A DNA stretch of 49,912 bases from Sandaracinus sp. (GCA_020633125.1 JACKEH010000032.1:1-49912); one strand, 5' to 3'. Positions 1 to 8,687 are shown, counted from the stretch's first letter. Program-made: numbers and translations. Notes: a model not told the origin generated them from the letters alone.

Positions 1-583
1 TGCCCTCGAAGTCCATCTCGACGTAGGTGCTTCCTTCGCGGAACGAACGGAAATACACGCCCAGGGTCGGGCGTCGTCGTTCGGCCGGCTCCGCGTCGGA
101 GTCCGCGGCCCACTCCGGCTCCTCTTCCGCCGCTTCACCGAAGCTCGCTTGTCCCCCGAAGAGGGTGATCTGCTCGAACGAAGCGATGGGACGATCGATC
201 GCGCCGCGCGCGCGCGCGACCATCTCGTCGAACCGATCGATCGGAAGCTCGTTCTTCGCGAGACCCACCGTGCGCGCGTCGAGCCCGACCGGGAGCGGCT
301 CGAAACGCTCTTCCTCGTCGACGAAGACGCCGTCGTAGCGGAAGCGCACCATGCGGTCGGGCACGCTGGGCCGCACCACCTGCGCGGACGCGTAGCGAGG
401 TCCGATGAAGATGTCGACGATGCGCACGTCGTCCTCGAGCGCGTCGAGGACCTTTCGCGTCAGCTCCGACGCCGGAAGGTCCGGCATGACCTCGTAGGAC
501 GCCTCGAGCTCGTCCTGCGTCGTGGTGCCGCAGGTGCATCCCGCGAGCGCGCCGCACACGAGCCAGATCCACCCGCGGGTCAC
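1..583 (-). CDS. Putative lipoprotein, 3' end outside window
   Basis: The reading frame opens at a GTG at 583 behind a strong ribosome site (GGAGG, 7 nt upstream) and runs off the left edge, giving 194 visible codons. The N-terminus is VTRGWIWLVCGALAGC, a short lipoprotein signal with lipobox LAGC, so the mature protein should be a lipidated envelope protein. The mature part is acidic and charged, with no domain I recognise. The start overlaps the stop of the upstream membrane gene by 4 nt (GTGA), so the two are almost certainly co-transcribed and probably translationally coupled. The function is unknown. Confidence 0.7.
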   Translation of the reverse strand, partial: MTRGWIWLVCGALAGCTCGTTTQDELEASYEVMPDLPASELTRKVLDALEDDVRIVDIFIGPRYASAQVVRPSVPDRMVRFRYDGVFVDEEERFEPLPVGLDARTVGLAKNELPIDRFDEMVARARGAIDRPIASFEQITLFGGQASFGEAAEEEPEWAADSDAEPAERRRPTLGVYFRSFREGSTYVEMDFEG

Positions 584-948
584 GACGCCACCTCCTTCGA
601 GCGACGACGCCGCCGAAGGCGCTGCACGCCGACGATGATCGGCGGAAAGATCAGTGACTCCACGAAGAGCGCACCTGCGAGCTTCAACCCGGGCTGCCGG
701 TACGCATGTCGACGCTCGTCGACGCAGTAGAGGTCGCTGTCGATGCTCTCCGACCGACCGTTGTTCGTCATCACGTAGCTGGTGTCGGTCACGACCAGCG
801 CCGAACGCCCCTCGGGCATGCAGAGAAGGGGCGACGCCGCTCCCTTGAGCAGCGGCAACGCGTTCGTGATCACCATCACGAAACCGAACCACACGGCGAG
901 GCCGATCACGGCACACCCCACCCCTCGTCCGCCCCCACCTGTTCCCAT
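580..948 (-). CDS. Small two-helix membrane protein, unknown function
   Basis: A 122-residue protein. Residues about 11-35 (GCAVIGLAVWFGFVMVITNA) form one membrane helix and residues about 88-108 (LAGALFVESLIFPPIIVGV) a second, followed by a basic tail (RLRRRRRSK). The loop between contains two cysteines (LLCMPEG, LYCVDERR) that could pair if it faces the periplasm. It is coupled by a GTGA overlap to the lipoprotein gene downstream, which suggests a shared envelope role. No family is recognised. Confidence 0.65.
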   Translation of the reverse strand: MGTGGGGRGVGCAVIGLAVWFGFVMVITNALPLLKGAASPLLCMPEGRSALVVTDTSYVMTNNGRSESIDSDLYCVDERRHAYRQPGLKLAGALFVESLIFPPIIVGVQRLRRRRRSKEVAS

Positions 949-1028
949 GACTCGGGAGCATCGCCGAAGCGGCGACCGCCGTCATCGGGACAAACGTCGG
1001 GATCCGACCGACGCCTCGCGAGACGTCG

Positions 1029-2171
1029 TCAGAGCTCGTCGAGGCTCGGCTCGGGCACGTCGACCACGAGATGCCGCGTGGCCGGGTTCTCGCGTCGCCA
1101 GATCACCGCGTCCATCGCGTAGTGGTGCACGTTGACGAAGACGTAGGTCATCGCGAGCCACGGCGTCGCGCCGAGCGCGCGGTTCTCCCACCCGCCCTCG
1201 GGCACCGCGAACGCGTCGAGCGTGTCCGGCAGAACGTCGAAGAGCAGGAAGCCGAGCACGAGCGCTCCCACCGCGAGCATGCGCAGCCGTGTCTTCGCCG
1301 ACCCGAGCAACGCCCGCTCGCGTTCGCGCGACTCGTTGGCCTTCAAGAGCCGCACGAACCACAGGTATTGAATCGCGTGCATCGCCGGCGTCACGTAACG
1401 AACCAGCGGGTCGATGCCGGAGAAGACCAACCACGCCCAGAGGCTCACGAGGAACGCGACGAGCGGCGTACCCAGCACCGCCGCGCCTTCGCGCGACGTC
1501 TTGCGCACGAGCATCACGACGAGCGCGAGCGCGCTGGCGATCAACGCGACGAAGAGCACGGTCTCGAGCCACGCCGGGTGCGCGAGCGTGTCGTAGAAGA
1601 CGCCCTTCTGAACGCGAAGCCCGCCGGGGTCGTGTGGATTGGCCCACGAAAAGAGCCAGCCCACGTAGACGTGAGCCAAGAGGATCCGTCGCTCGAGCGG
1701 GGCGAAACGCACGCCTCGCCGCGCGCAGAGCACGCTCATCACGCCGAAGCCCTGCTTGCCGTAGTGCCAGCCCACGAGCAGGAACATCAGCTGCACCATC
1801 GCGCCGAGCGCCTCGTTCGACTCGGTGAGCACCGCGAGAATCCCGAACGCCGCGAGCGCGAACGGCACCACGACACCGGAGAGCCACCACCGCCAACGCA
1901 ACGCACGTGGAAACGCGTCGCCGAACGCCCGCGCCTTCCCGTCCTCGTAGAAGAGCAGGTACGTCACCGAGAAGTGCGGATCGTTGATCACGTGCGCGCC
2001 CCAGAACGCCGTGAAGCCGACCGCGAGCTCCGCCTCGTCGAGCGGCACCACCTGCCGCACGAGCCACGAGAGCGGGTAGAGAAAGAGCGTGAGCCCACCC
2101 ACCATCGCGAATTCCACGAGGCCCCGCGCACGAAGGCGCGGCCACGCGAATCCAGCGACGGCGTGCTCCAT
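1029..2171 (-). CDS. Histidine-rich polytopic membrane protein
   Basis: 380 residues with about eight hydrophobic segments. Histidines sit at membrane edges in motifs HVINDPHF, GWHYGKQGFG, HAIQYLWF and NVHHYAMDAVIW. Such a constellation resembles integral-membrane metal-dependent oxygenases of the carotene-cleaving Brp/Blh kind, but I cannot assign it to that family and call it unknown. The ATG overlaps the stop of the GNAT gene by one base (TGATG), so the pair is probably translationally coupled. Confidence 0.7.
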   Translation of the reverse strand: MEHAVAGFAWPRLRARGLVEFAMVGGLTLFLYPLSWLVRQVVPLDEAELAVGFTAFWGAHVINDPHFSVTYLLFYEDGKARAFGDAFPRALRWRWWLSGVVVPFALAAFGILAVLTESNEALGAMVQLMFLLVGWHYGKQGFGVMSVLCARRGVRFAPLERRILLAHVYVGWLFSWANPHDPGGLRVQKGVFYDTLAHPAWLETVLFVALIASALALVVMLVRKTSREGAAVLGTPLVAFLVSLWAWLVFSGIDPLVRYVTPAMHAIQYLWFVRLLKANESRERERALLGSAKTRLRMLAVGALVLGFLLFDVLPDTLDAFAVPEGGWENRALGATPWLAMTYVFVNVHHYAMDAVIWRRENPATRHLVVDVPEPSLDEL

Positions 2172-2686
2172 CAGAGCGCCTTCTCGAGGACGACGAACTC
2201 GAGGTCGTCGCGTTTGGGCACGCCGAAGCGCGCGTCGCCGTAGGGGAATGGCGCGCGCTCACCCGTCAGCCGGTAGCCGCGCCGCCCGTACCACGCGAGC
2301 AGCTCTTCCCGGACCGAGATCACCGTCATGCGCAGCGCGGTCGCACCGAGCGCCTCGCGCGCGTGCTTCTCCGCCGCCCCGAGCAACACGCTTCCGATCC
2401 CGGCGCCTTGGGTCGTCGGTCGCACCGTCAACATGCCGAGGTACGCGCTCGCGTCCTTCTCACGCTCGAGGCGCACGCAGCCGACCACCTCGGCGTCGCG
2501 CTCGAGCACGAAGAGCCGCCCTTCAGCGATCAACGGTCCCACCTCGTCGGCTCCCGTCCGACGACCTCCGAGCAGATCCGCTTCGGTGGTCCACCCCGCG
2601 CGGCTCGACTCCCCGCGGTAGGCGCTCTCGATCAACGCGACGAGCGCGTCGACCTCGGAAGGCTCGGCCGGACGAAAACCAGACAT
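2171..2686 (-). CDS. GNAT-family N-acetyltransferase
   Basis: A 171-residue protein from the ATG at 2686. This start is preferred because the GNAT fold begins at once (MSGFRPAEPSEVDALVALI); codons further upstream run into a repeat element. The acetyl-CoA loop is visible as VRPTTQGAGIGSVLLG, followed by the C-terminal RRGYRLTGER typical of beta-6/7. GNAT enzymes move an acetyl group from acetyl-CoA to an amine; the substrate cannot be read from sequence. It lies one base upstream of the His-rich membrane gene in an apparent two-gene operon. Confidence 0.8.
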   Translation of the reverse strand: MSGFRPAEPSEVDALVALIESAYRGESSRAGWTTEADLLGGRRTGADEVGPLIAEGRLFVLERDAEVVGCVRLEREKDASAYLGMLTVRPTTQGAGIGSVLLGAAEKHAREALGATALRMTVISVREELLAWYGRRGYRLTGERAPFPYGDARFGVPKRDDLEFVVLEKAL

Positions 2687-2696
2687 CCCGCGCATC

Positions 2697-2797
2697 CTAG
2701 TACCCCCGGCTGCGAGTTCGTATCCACCACCAAGGGCGCGAACGCGCGCTTCGAAGCACTCCACCAATCGCATCACGGTCCTCTTTCAGCAGCCTGC
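2697..2797. repeat. Composite repeat remnant
   Basis: The left part (2697-2726) resembles one end of the inverted repeat at 35275-35439: CTAGTACCCCCGG followed by AGTTCGT. The right part (2766-2797) is nearly identical to the right end of the element at 38284-38445: AATCGCATCACGGTCC then TTTCAGCAGCCTGC. It therefore looks like a chimera or decayed copy of two intergenic repeat families, lying between the GNAT gene and the 3' end of the broken AraC gene. Confidence 0.6.
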
Positions 2798-2824
2798 TCG
2801 CTCTCTCCCGCGCGGCGGCTCCCT

Positions 2825-3584
2825 TCAAGTCGATTCGCGAAGTGCGAAGTAGCGCGCCGGTGTCTCGCCGAACGCCGTCTTGAACGCCGCGATGAACGAC
2901 GAGACGTCCGCGTAGCCGACCGCGAAGGCGACCTCCGTCACGCTCTCGCCCTCGCCCAGACGCTCCAGCGCCGCGATCAAACGATGCCGCTGCCGCCAGC
3001 GACCGAAACTCTGCCCGGTCTCGGCGGCGAAGCGGCGCGCGAACGTCTTCTCGCCGAGGGCCACCGACGCCGCGTGCTCGGCGAGCGTGCGGGTGTCGGC
3101 CGGTCGGCCTCGAGCGCCGCGACGACCTTCGCGAGCGCCTCGTCCCGCGGTCGCTCGAGTCGCAACGAGGGCAACACGTCGAGCGTCGGCAGTCGGTCGA
3201 GCAAGACCGCGACGAGGCGCGCCTCCGGACCCACGTCCGCAAAGGCGTGGCCGAGCTTGGCCGCCGCACGCAGCAACTCTCTCGCCAACGGGTCCACGGA
3301 GACCACCCTCGCCTCCGCGCTCGGCGACCTCGACGGCTCGACGTAGAGCGTGGTGAGCCGGTACGCGCGTCGGGCCCGCACCTGATGCGTGTGGCCCGGC
3401 GGGATCCACACCGCACGCTCCGGCGCGCGACGAACGACGCCTCCCCGTCTCGACCGTGACCACCCCTCGTCCGCGTGAACGAGCTGCGCCCGCCGATGCA
3501 CGTGCCACGCGCTCTCCCCAGCGGGGTACGCGGCTTCGAGCACGAACGCCGCGTCGCGACCGCGTCGGGGTCCAGGAGGTCCAT
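2825..3584 (-). pseudogene. AraC-family regulator, multiply frameshifted
   Basis: Protein similarity runs through two frames. The cupin-type sensor half reads LEAAYPAGESAWHVHRRAQL, then RAVWIPPGHTHQV. The helix-turn-helix half reads LAEHAASVALGEKTFARRF and SVTEVAFAVGYADVSSF, a textbook AraC C-terminus ending at 2825. To join them from the ATG at 3584, five one-base gaps are needed: near 3550, three within about 3425-3470, and near 3095. The length (760 nt) is consistent with a net loss of two bases modulo three, as five deletions require. It is either a decaying gene or a patch of sequencing indels. An alternative start at 3632 overlaps the divergent lipoprotein gene. Confidence 0.75.
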
Positions 3585-3630
3585 CGCTTGTCCGTTTTGC
3601 CCGATCGTTCGTCCGTCGACGGCGAGCGGC

Positions 3631-4539
3631 ATGCGCCCACGGGCGACAGATCTTCGCACATGCCGCGTTCGCCCGATCCTCGCGCTCCTCGTCCTCGCCG
3701 CCTGCGCCACACACGCGGCCCCTCGCACCGAGACGGCGACGAACGGCGTCGGCGGTCGGTCACTTCACCTCGATCCCTTGGGGCTTCGAGACCCGCTCGC
3801 ATTGATCGAGGGCCCCGAGGGGGTGGTCGTGATCGACACCCAGTTCTTACCCTCGGAGGCCGAGCGTCTGCTCGTCGAGATCGCACGGCAGACCGACAAA
3901 CCGGTCGTGCTCGCGCTCGTCCTCCACCCCAACCCCGACAAATTCAACGGCGCCGACGTGTTTCGCGCGCGCGGAATCCCCGTGAGGACCTCGGCGCAGG
4001 TGAGGGCCGCGATCCCCGCCGTGGCCGAGAAGCGCCGGCGCGCCTTCCTCGCACGGTACGCGCCCGACTACCCGACGACCGACCCGGTGCTCGAGTCCTT
4101 CGGCGACACCACACGAACCCTCGACGTCGCAGGCCTGCACCTCACGCTTCACGTGCTCGGTCGCGGATGCAGCGAAGCGCACGTGGCCGTGCAGTGGAAC
4201 GATCACCTCTTCGTCGGCGACCTCGGCATCTCGCAGACCCACGCGTGGCTGGAGCTCGGGCACGTCGACGCGTGGATGGCACGCCTCGACGAGCTCATGG
4301 CGTTGCGACCCGCGCACGTCCACCCAGGCCGAGGCCCCTCCGGCGGCGCCGAGTTGCTCTCCGCATCACGCGCGTACCTCGCGGACGTACGCGCCCGCGT
4401 CGACGCCACGCCGCCCGACGAGCCCCGCCCCGCGGCCGTCGAGCGCCTGCGGCGTGAGGTTCGTGCGGCCCACCCAGACTTCGGCTACCCCGTCTTCCTC
4501 TTCGGCTTGGGCGCCGTGCTGGACGCCGCACGTCCCTGA
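3631..4539 (+). CDS. Metallo-beta-lactamase-fold lipoprotein
   Basis: 302 residues from the ATG at 3631, chosen because a lipoprotein signal follows (RPILALLVLAAC, cysteine near residue 19). The body has an MBL-fold pattern: a beta strand VVVIDTQFLPSEAE, a metal-motif position LVLHPNPDKFNGADVF, then GCSEAHVAV where GHTPGHV is expected, LFVGDLGI, and HVHPGRG near the end. The classical HxHxDH is replaced by H-x-N-x-D-K, so the usual dinuclear zinc site cannot be complete. It may be a subfamily with a single metal or a non-hydrolytic relative. It is divergent from the AraC remnant, which could once have regulated it. Confidence 0.75.
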   Translation: MRPRATDLRTCRVRPILALLVLAACATHAAPRTETATNGVGGRSLHLDPLGLRDPLALIEGPEGVVVIDTQFLPSEAERLLVEIARQTDKPVVLALVLHPNPDKFNGADVFRARGIPVRTSAQVRAAIPAVAEKRRRAFLARYAPDYPTTDPVLESFGDTTRTLDVAGLHLTLHVLGRGCSEAHVAVQWNDHLFVGDLGISQTHAWLELGHVDAWMARLDELMALRPAHVHPGRGPSGGAELLSASRAYLADVRARVDATPPDEPRPAAVERLRREVRAAHPDFGYPVFLFGLGAVLDAARP

Positions 4540-4543
4540 GCGT

Positions 4544-4924
4544 TCAGCGAATCGGCTCGACCCCGTCCGGCCCCACACGCGACCACGCTCCGTCCGCGCA
4601 CACGAAACCGTCGATGCACCGCGCCACGGCCACCGCGACGCGGCCCCCGAAGAGCTCACGCGGCACCAGGTAGCCGACGTCCATGCGCCGCAGCTTCGTC
4701 GCGATCGACGCCGGCGCGTCGCGAAGTCGCGGCCCGAGCTCGCGCGTCAGGTCGCTCGCGCGAATCCTCCGGACCTCCCAGCGAGCGGCCCCGTCGTCGA
4801 GCAGAAAGCCGAACGCGCGGTCGCGCACCTCGACGCTCACCTCGAGGTCGACGAGCGCCGCCTTCAGCGCCCGAGCGTCGAGCGGAGCCTCTTCTTCGGC
4901 GAAGACGACGATCAGCGCGGCCAC
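4544..4924 (-). CDS. Hypothetical protein downstream of nuoI
   Basis: 126 residues from a GTG at 4924 with ribosome site GGGAGG six bases upstream; the longer in-frame extension would run back into nuoI and is unlikely. The sequence starts VAALIVVFAEEEAPLDARAL and has no signal peptide, membrane segment or familiar motif. It lies 67 bp after nuoI on the same strand, so it may be the last gene of the complex I operon. It converges with the MBL lipoprotein gene, with only four bases between the two stops. The function is unknown. Confidence 0.6.
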   Translation of the reverse strand: MAALIVVFAEEEAPLDARALKAALVDLEVSVEVRDRAFGFLLDDGAARWEVRRIRASDLTRELGPRLRDAPASIATKLRRMDVGYLVPRELFGGRVAVAVARCIDGFVCADGAWSRVGPDGVEPIR

Positions 4925-4991
4925 GAAACCTCCCACCTCGAAACGCGAAACGCCGCCCCGGAGGACGGCGTCGTCGCCTGTCGAAGAACGC

Positions 4992-5585
4992 TCAGTGGCC
5001 CTGCTCGCGGTCGACGCCGGGATGCGTCGGGTCACCCGGCTCGTGGCGCGGGTTCGCGGTCAGGTACGTGCCGTCGCGACCCGGCAGGTTGAGCAGCACT
5101 TCCTTGTCGTAGAGGAAGTGGTCGCGCGCGGTCGACGGCGGCATGTGGAGGCCGGTGTCCATGCGAATCGCATCGCAAGGGCACGCCTCGACGCAGAAGC
5201 CGCAGTAGATGCAGCGAAGCTCGTCGATCGTGAAGACCGCCGGGAAACGCTCGTAGCCGTGGCGCGCGTCGCCCTCCTCGTACTCCGCCGGCTCGATGTG
5301 GATGCACTGCGCGGGGCAGGCGGTCGAGCAGCAGAGGCACGCGACACAACGGGGCGAGCCGTCCGCGCGTTGCGTGAGGCGGTGAATGCCACGGAAACGC
5401 GGCGGGTACTCCCGCTTCTCTTCCGGGTAACGCACCGTCGCGATTTCCTTCTTCTCTTCCGGTCCGAAGGTGTTCTTGAAGAAACGCGCCATCGTCTTGC
5501 CGAGACCCTTGGCGATCTCCGGCGCGTAGAGCTGGTCCGAGAGCGTGCGCTCGGGCTTGGGGACGACCTTGATTCCAACGGCCAT
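4992..5585 (-). CDS. nuoI: NADH-quinone oxidoreductase subunit I
   Basis: 197 residues. Two 4Fe-4S ferredoxin motifs are complete: Cys80, 83, 86, 90 (CVACLCCSTACP) and Cys125, 128, 131, 135 (CIYCGFCVEACP). These hold clusters N6a and N6b, which pass electrons from NuoG to NuoB in the peripheral arm of complex I. The start MAVGIKVVPK lies 11 bp after nuoH. The protein has the usual Nuo I length plus a short C-terminal tail (about 45 residues after the second motif). It is the last nuo gene here; nuoJ-N do not follow. Confidence 0.96.
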   Translation of the reverse strand: MAVGIKVVPKPERTLSDQLYAPEIAKGLGKTMARFFKNTFGPEEKKEIATVRYPEEKREYPPRFRGIHRLTQRADGSPRCVACLCCSTACPAQCIHIEPAEYEEGDARHGYERFPAVFTIDELRCIYCGFCVEACPCDAIRMDTGLHMPPSTARDHFLYDKEVLLNLPGRDGTYLTANPRHEPGDPTHPGVDREQGH

Positions 5586-5596
5586 GGTTCGATTCC

Positions 5597-7030
5597 TCAG
5601 GTCCAGAGCAGAACGGCGATGCCGGTGAAGAGGATGTTCGCCAGCGCGAGCGGAAGCAGCGCCTTCCAGCAGAGCTTCATGAGCTGGTCGTAGCGGAAGC
5701 GCGGGAGCGTCCAGCGAATCATGAGCTGGAACCACACCAGGATGACGATCTTCACGAGCGAGAAGACGACCTGGATGAGGAGCACGGCCCAGTGCTGCAG
5801 CGCGATGTGATCGCCGACGACCCAGTCGGTCATCGGGATGGTGAGCTCCCAGGTGCCCGGAAGATCGAAGCCGCTTCGGTAGAGGAAGGGAACGTCCCAA
5901 CCACCGAAGAAGAGGATCGATGCGATGGCGGAGAGACCGACCACCTCGACGAACTCGCCGGTGAAGAACATGCCGAACTTCATGCCGGAGTACTCGGTGA
6001 GGTAACCGCCGACGAGCTCCGACTCACCTTCGGGAAGGTCGAAGGGAATGCGCTTCGTCTCGGCGATGGCGGCGAAGAGGTAGAGCACGCACGCGATGGT
6101 GAGCGGCGGGATGAACACGCCCCAGATGCCGTGCGAGTGCTGCCACCAGGCCATGTCCTCGAGCCGGAGCGACCCGTAGATCATGAAGCAGGGCACCACG
6201 GTCAGGCCGAGCGCGACCTCGTAGGACACCATCTGGCTCGCGGCGCGGAGACCGCCCATGAGCGAGTACTTGTTGTCCGACGCGTAGCCGCCGATGGCGG
6301 CGCCGATGATGCCGGTGCCGGCGACGGCGAAGATGAAGAGCATGCCGACGTTCAACGACGCGACCTGCATCGGGACCATCGTCGCCACGCCGCTGCCGTC
6401 GCACGCCATCACGGTGGCGGCGTCGGTCGGGACCATGTCCGTCGCGCACTCGACGAAGAGCGTGTCCGCGAAAGGAATGACCGCGAAGATCACGAGCGCG
6501 GGGACGAGCGTGATGATCGGCGCGAGGCCGTGAAGGAGCTTGTCCGCCTTGGGCGGCACGAAGTCCTCCTTGAAGATCATCTTCAAGGCGTCGGCGGCCG
6601 GGTGAAGCAGACCGAGGAGCGCGAGCTTGCCGCCGCTCTCGACCACGCCCGAGTGCACCTTGTGCCCGACGCGGAGCAACACGCCCGCGACGCCGAAGCC
6701 GATCACCGCGAGGTAGAACGTCTTCGGCTCGAAGCCGAGGAGCGTCTCGTTCTTCGTGAGCAGCAGGATGACGAGGCCGACGATGGCCAGGCCTGCCGCG
6801 AAGAACGAGCCGAAGATGCCCGCCTCGAGCGGCTTCAGCGTCATGCGCATGAAGTCGACGATGCCCGAGGGCAGCGGGATGTGCGCGCGGTGGGGACCGA
6901 CGCGGTCCTGCATCATCGCGCTCAAGCGGCGCTCGGCCCAGACGAGGACGGGCGCGAAGGCGCCGACCACGACGAGCACGATGAAGAGGATCTTCGCGAT
7001 CGCGACGAGAATCTGAGTTCCGAGCTCCAT
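5597..7030 (-). CDS. nuoH: NADH-quinone oxidoreductase subunit H
   Basis: 477 residues, clearly longer than the common 320-350. The family core is plain: WAERRLSAMMQDRVGPHR near the N-terminus, then AADALKMIFKEDFVPPKADK, and later FDLPEGESELVGGYLTEYSG, the loops that shape the quinone pocket. The extra length comes from about 90 residues (50-140) inserted between the GPHR and AADALK motifs, with two more hydrophobic segments, and from a periplasmic-type loop with two cysteines (VECATDMVP, VMACDGSG). NuoH joins the peripheral arm to the membrane arm. It lies 10 bp after nuoG and 11 bp before nuoI. Confidence 0.95.
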   Translation of the reverse strand: MELGTQILVAIAKILFIVLVVVGAFAPVLVWAERRLSAMMQDRVGPHRAHIPLPSGIVDFMRMTLKPLEAGIFGSFFAAGLAIVGLVILLLTKNETLLGFEPKTFYLAVIGFGVAGVLLRVGHKVHSGVVESGGKLALLGLLHPAADALKMIFKEDFVPPKADKLLHGLAPIITLVPALVIFAVIPFADTLFVECATDMVPTDAATVMACDGSGVATMVPMQVASLNVGMLFIFAVAGTGIIGAAIGGYASDNKYSLMGGLRAASQMVSYEVALGLTVVPCFMIYGSLRLEDMAWWQHSHGIWGVFIPPLTIACVLYLFAAIAETKRIPFDLPEGESELVGGYLTEYSGMKFGMFFTGEFVEVVGLSAIASILFFGGWDVPFLYRSGFDLPGTWELTIPMTDWVVGDHIALQHWAVLLIQVVFSLVKIVILVWFQLMIRWTLPRFRYDQLMKLCWKALLPLALANILFTGIAVLLWT

Positions 7031-7040
7031 CGTCGTTCTC

Positions 7041-8651
7041 TCAGGCCGTGGCCTGCGGCTGGGCGTCCTCGGTCGAGGCCGCGGCGGCGTTCATGGCGTT
7101 GCGCACGTCGCCCGTACGCTCGAACGAGAGCGCGAGGCCGAGCTCCTTCGCAATCGCGCAGAGCGTCTTCCACGCGGGGAGCACTCCGTCCGGTGCGGGA
7201 ATCGCGCGCGAGAAGGTCTGCGCGATGCCCTTGGCGTTGACGAAGGTGCCGAAGGTCTCGGCCCAGCTCGCCACCGGCACCTGCGCCGAGGCGACGGCCG
7301 GAAGCGGGCCTTCGTTGCTCGCGAGGCTGATGACGACGTCGAGCTTCTTGAGCGCGTCGAGCGTGCCCTCGCCCTCGCCACCGAAGTGACCGAGCGCGAC
7401 GACACCCGAGACCTGACCCGCGAGCACGTCGGCGATGAGGTCGTCGAGGTCCGCGAGGTCGCGGCCCGCCACCTGCGTCGCGCCGGCACGGTTCGGGTTC
7501 GGGTCGGCGTTCTTGAGGATCGTGTCGCCCTTCCAGCCGATGTCGTCCGCCTCGCGGGCGGCGAGGTAGAGACGGCTGGTGCCGAAGAGCTGCGCGAAGC
7601 GCACCGCGACGAAGTTGTCCTCGCTCGACATGCCGGCGCCGAGCACCACCGCGAGCTTCGACTTCTCCTTCACGAGCGAGAGCAACGACGCGACCTCGGT
7701 CGGCGCCTCTTCCGGAAGGAGCTTCTCCGCCGCGTCACCGCGACCGACCACCGGCGTGACGAGCCGACGCTCGTGCACCTCGCGGTAGGTCATCATGCCC
7801 TTGTCGCACATCCAGAAGCGGTTCACGTCCGCGTTGTCGCGGGGGCGGAGGCGGTAGACCTTGCCGTAGCGCGGGTCGAAATCGACGTGCGAGTTGCAGC
7901 CCGTCGCGCAGCCCGTGCACACGCCCTCGGCGCTCTTGAGGAACCAGACGCGCGCCTTGAAGCGGAAGTCGCGGCTCGTGAGCGCGCCGACCGGGCAGAC
8001 GTGCTCGGTCATGAGCGTGTACTCGTGGTCGAGCTCTCGGCCCGGCGCGAGCGTGATCTCGTTGCGGTTGCCGCGCTCGCGCATGTCGAGGACGTGGTCG
8101 CCGACGAGCTCGTCGCAGACGCGAATGCAACGCGTGCACATGATGCAGCGCTCCGCGTCGTAGACGATGGTCGGACCGAAGCGCACGCCCTTGGGCTTGT
8201 GCACGGGCTCGGTGCGCTTGCGCTTGAGCGTGTGCTGGTGCTCCTCGTAGTAGTCCTGGAGCTTGCACTCACCGGCCTGGTCGCAGATCGGGCAGTCGAC
8301 CGGGTGGTTGAGGAGCAGGAGCTCCTGCACCGCCGCCTGCGCCTTCGTGACCTCGGGACCCACCGAGTCGACCTCGAGGCTCTCGTCCGCCATCTGCTGG
8401 CAGGCGGGAACGAGCTTCGGCTTGGTGTCCGGCAGGAACGCCTGCTTCTTCTCGTTCCACTTCAAGATGGGCATCATCATCTGACGCCCGCTCTTCACGT
8501 GGACGAGGCACATGCGGCAGTTCGCCGCGATGCTCAGCCCGGGATGCCAGCAATAGTGCGGGATCTCGATGCCCGCGCGCCAGGCAGCGCGGATGATGGT
8601 GTCCCCCTTCTCGAAGGGGATCTCCTGGCCGTTGAGCTTGAAGGTCGGCAT
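7041..8651 (-). CDS. nuoG: NADH-quinone oxidoreductase subunit G, short form
   Basis: 536 residues, much shorter than the E. coli protein (about 900), because the molybdopterin-type C-terminal domain is reduced. Cluster ligands seen are Cys34, 45, 48, 84 (2Fe-2S, N1b); His116 with Cys120, 123, 129 (N5); Cys169, 172, 175, 219 (N4); and Cys245, 248, 252 with Cys282, which match the extra N7 site found only in some bacteria. It carries electrons from NuoF towards NuoI. Unusually it follows nuoD directly (36 bp), with no nuoE or nuoF between. Confidence 0.95.
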   Translation of the reverse strand: MPTFKLNGQEIPFEKGDTIIRAAWRAGIEIPHYCWHPGLSIAANCRMCLVHVKSGRQMMMPILKWNEKKQAFLPDTKPKLVPACQQMADESLEVDSVGPEVTKAQAAVQELLLLNHPVDCPICDQAGECKLQDYYEEHQHTLKRKRTEPVHKPKGVRFGPTIVYDAERCIMCTRCIRVCDELVGDHVLDMRERGNRNEITLAPGRELDHEYTLMTEHVCPVGALTSRDFRFKARVWFLKSAEGVCTGCATGCNSHVDFDPRYGKVYRLRPRDNADVNRFWMCDKGMMTYREVHERRLVTPVVGRGDAAEKLLPEEAPTEVASLLSLVKEKSKLAVVLGAGMSSEDNFVAVRFAQLFGTSRLYLAAREADDIGWKGDTILKNADPNPNRAGATQVAGRDLADLDDLIADVLAGQVSGVVALGHFGGEGEGTLDALKKLDVVISLASNEGPLPAVASAQVPVASWAETFGTFVNAKGIAQTFSRAIPAPDGVLPAWKTLCAIAKELGLALSFERTGDVRNAMNAAAASTEDAQPQATA

Positions 8652-8687
8652 CGCTTCAGTCTTTTCCGCGAGTTCCGCAGGCCGCTC

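Noticed and set aside
5580..5610. tRNA-like GGTTCGATTCC
   Set aside because: The match to a T-arm consensus lies in the nuoH/nuoI junction and no cloverleaf can be drawn around it.
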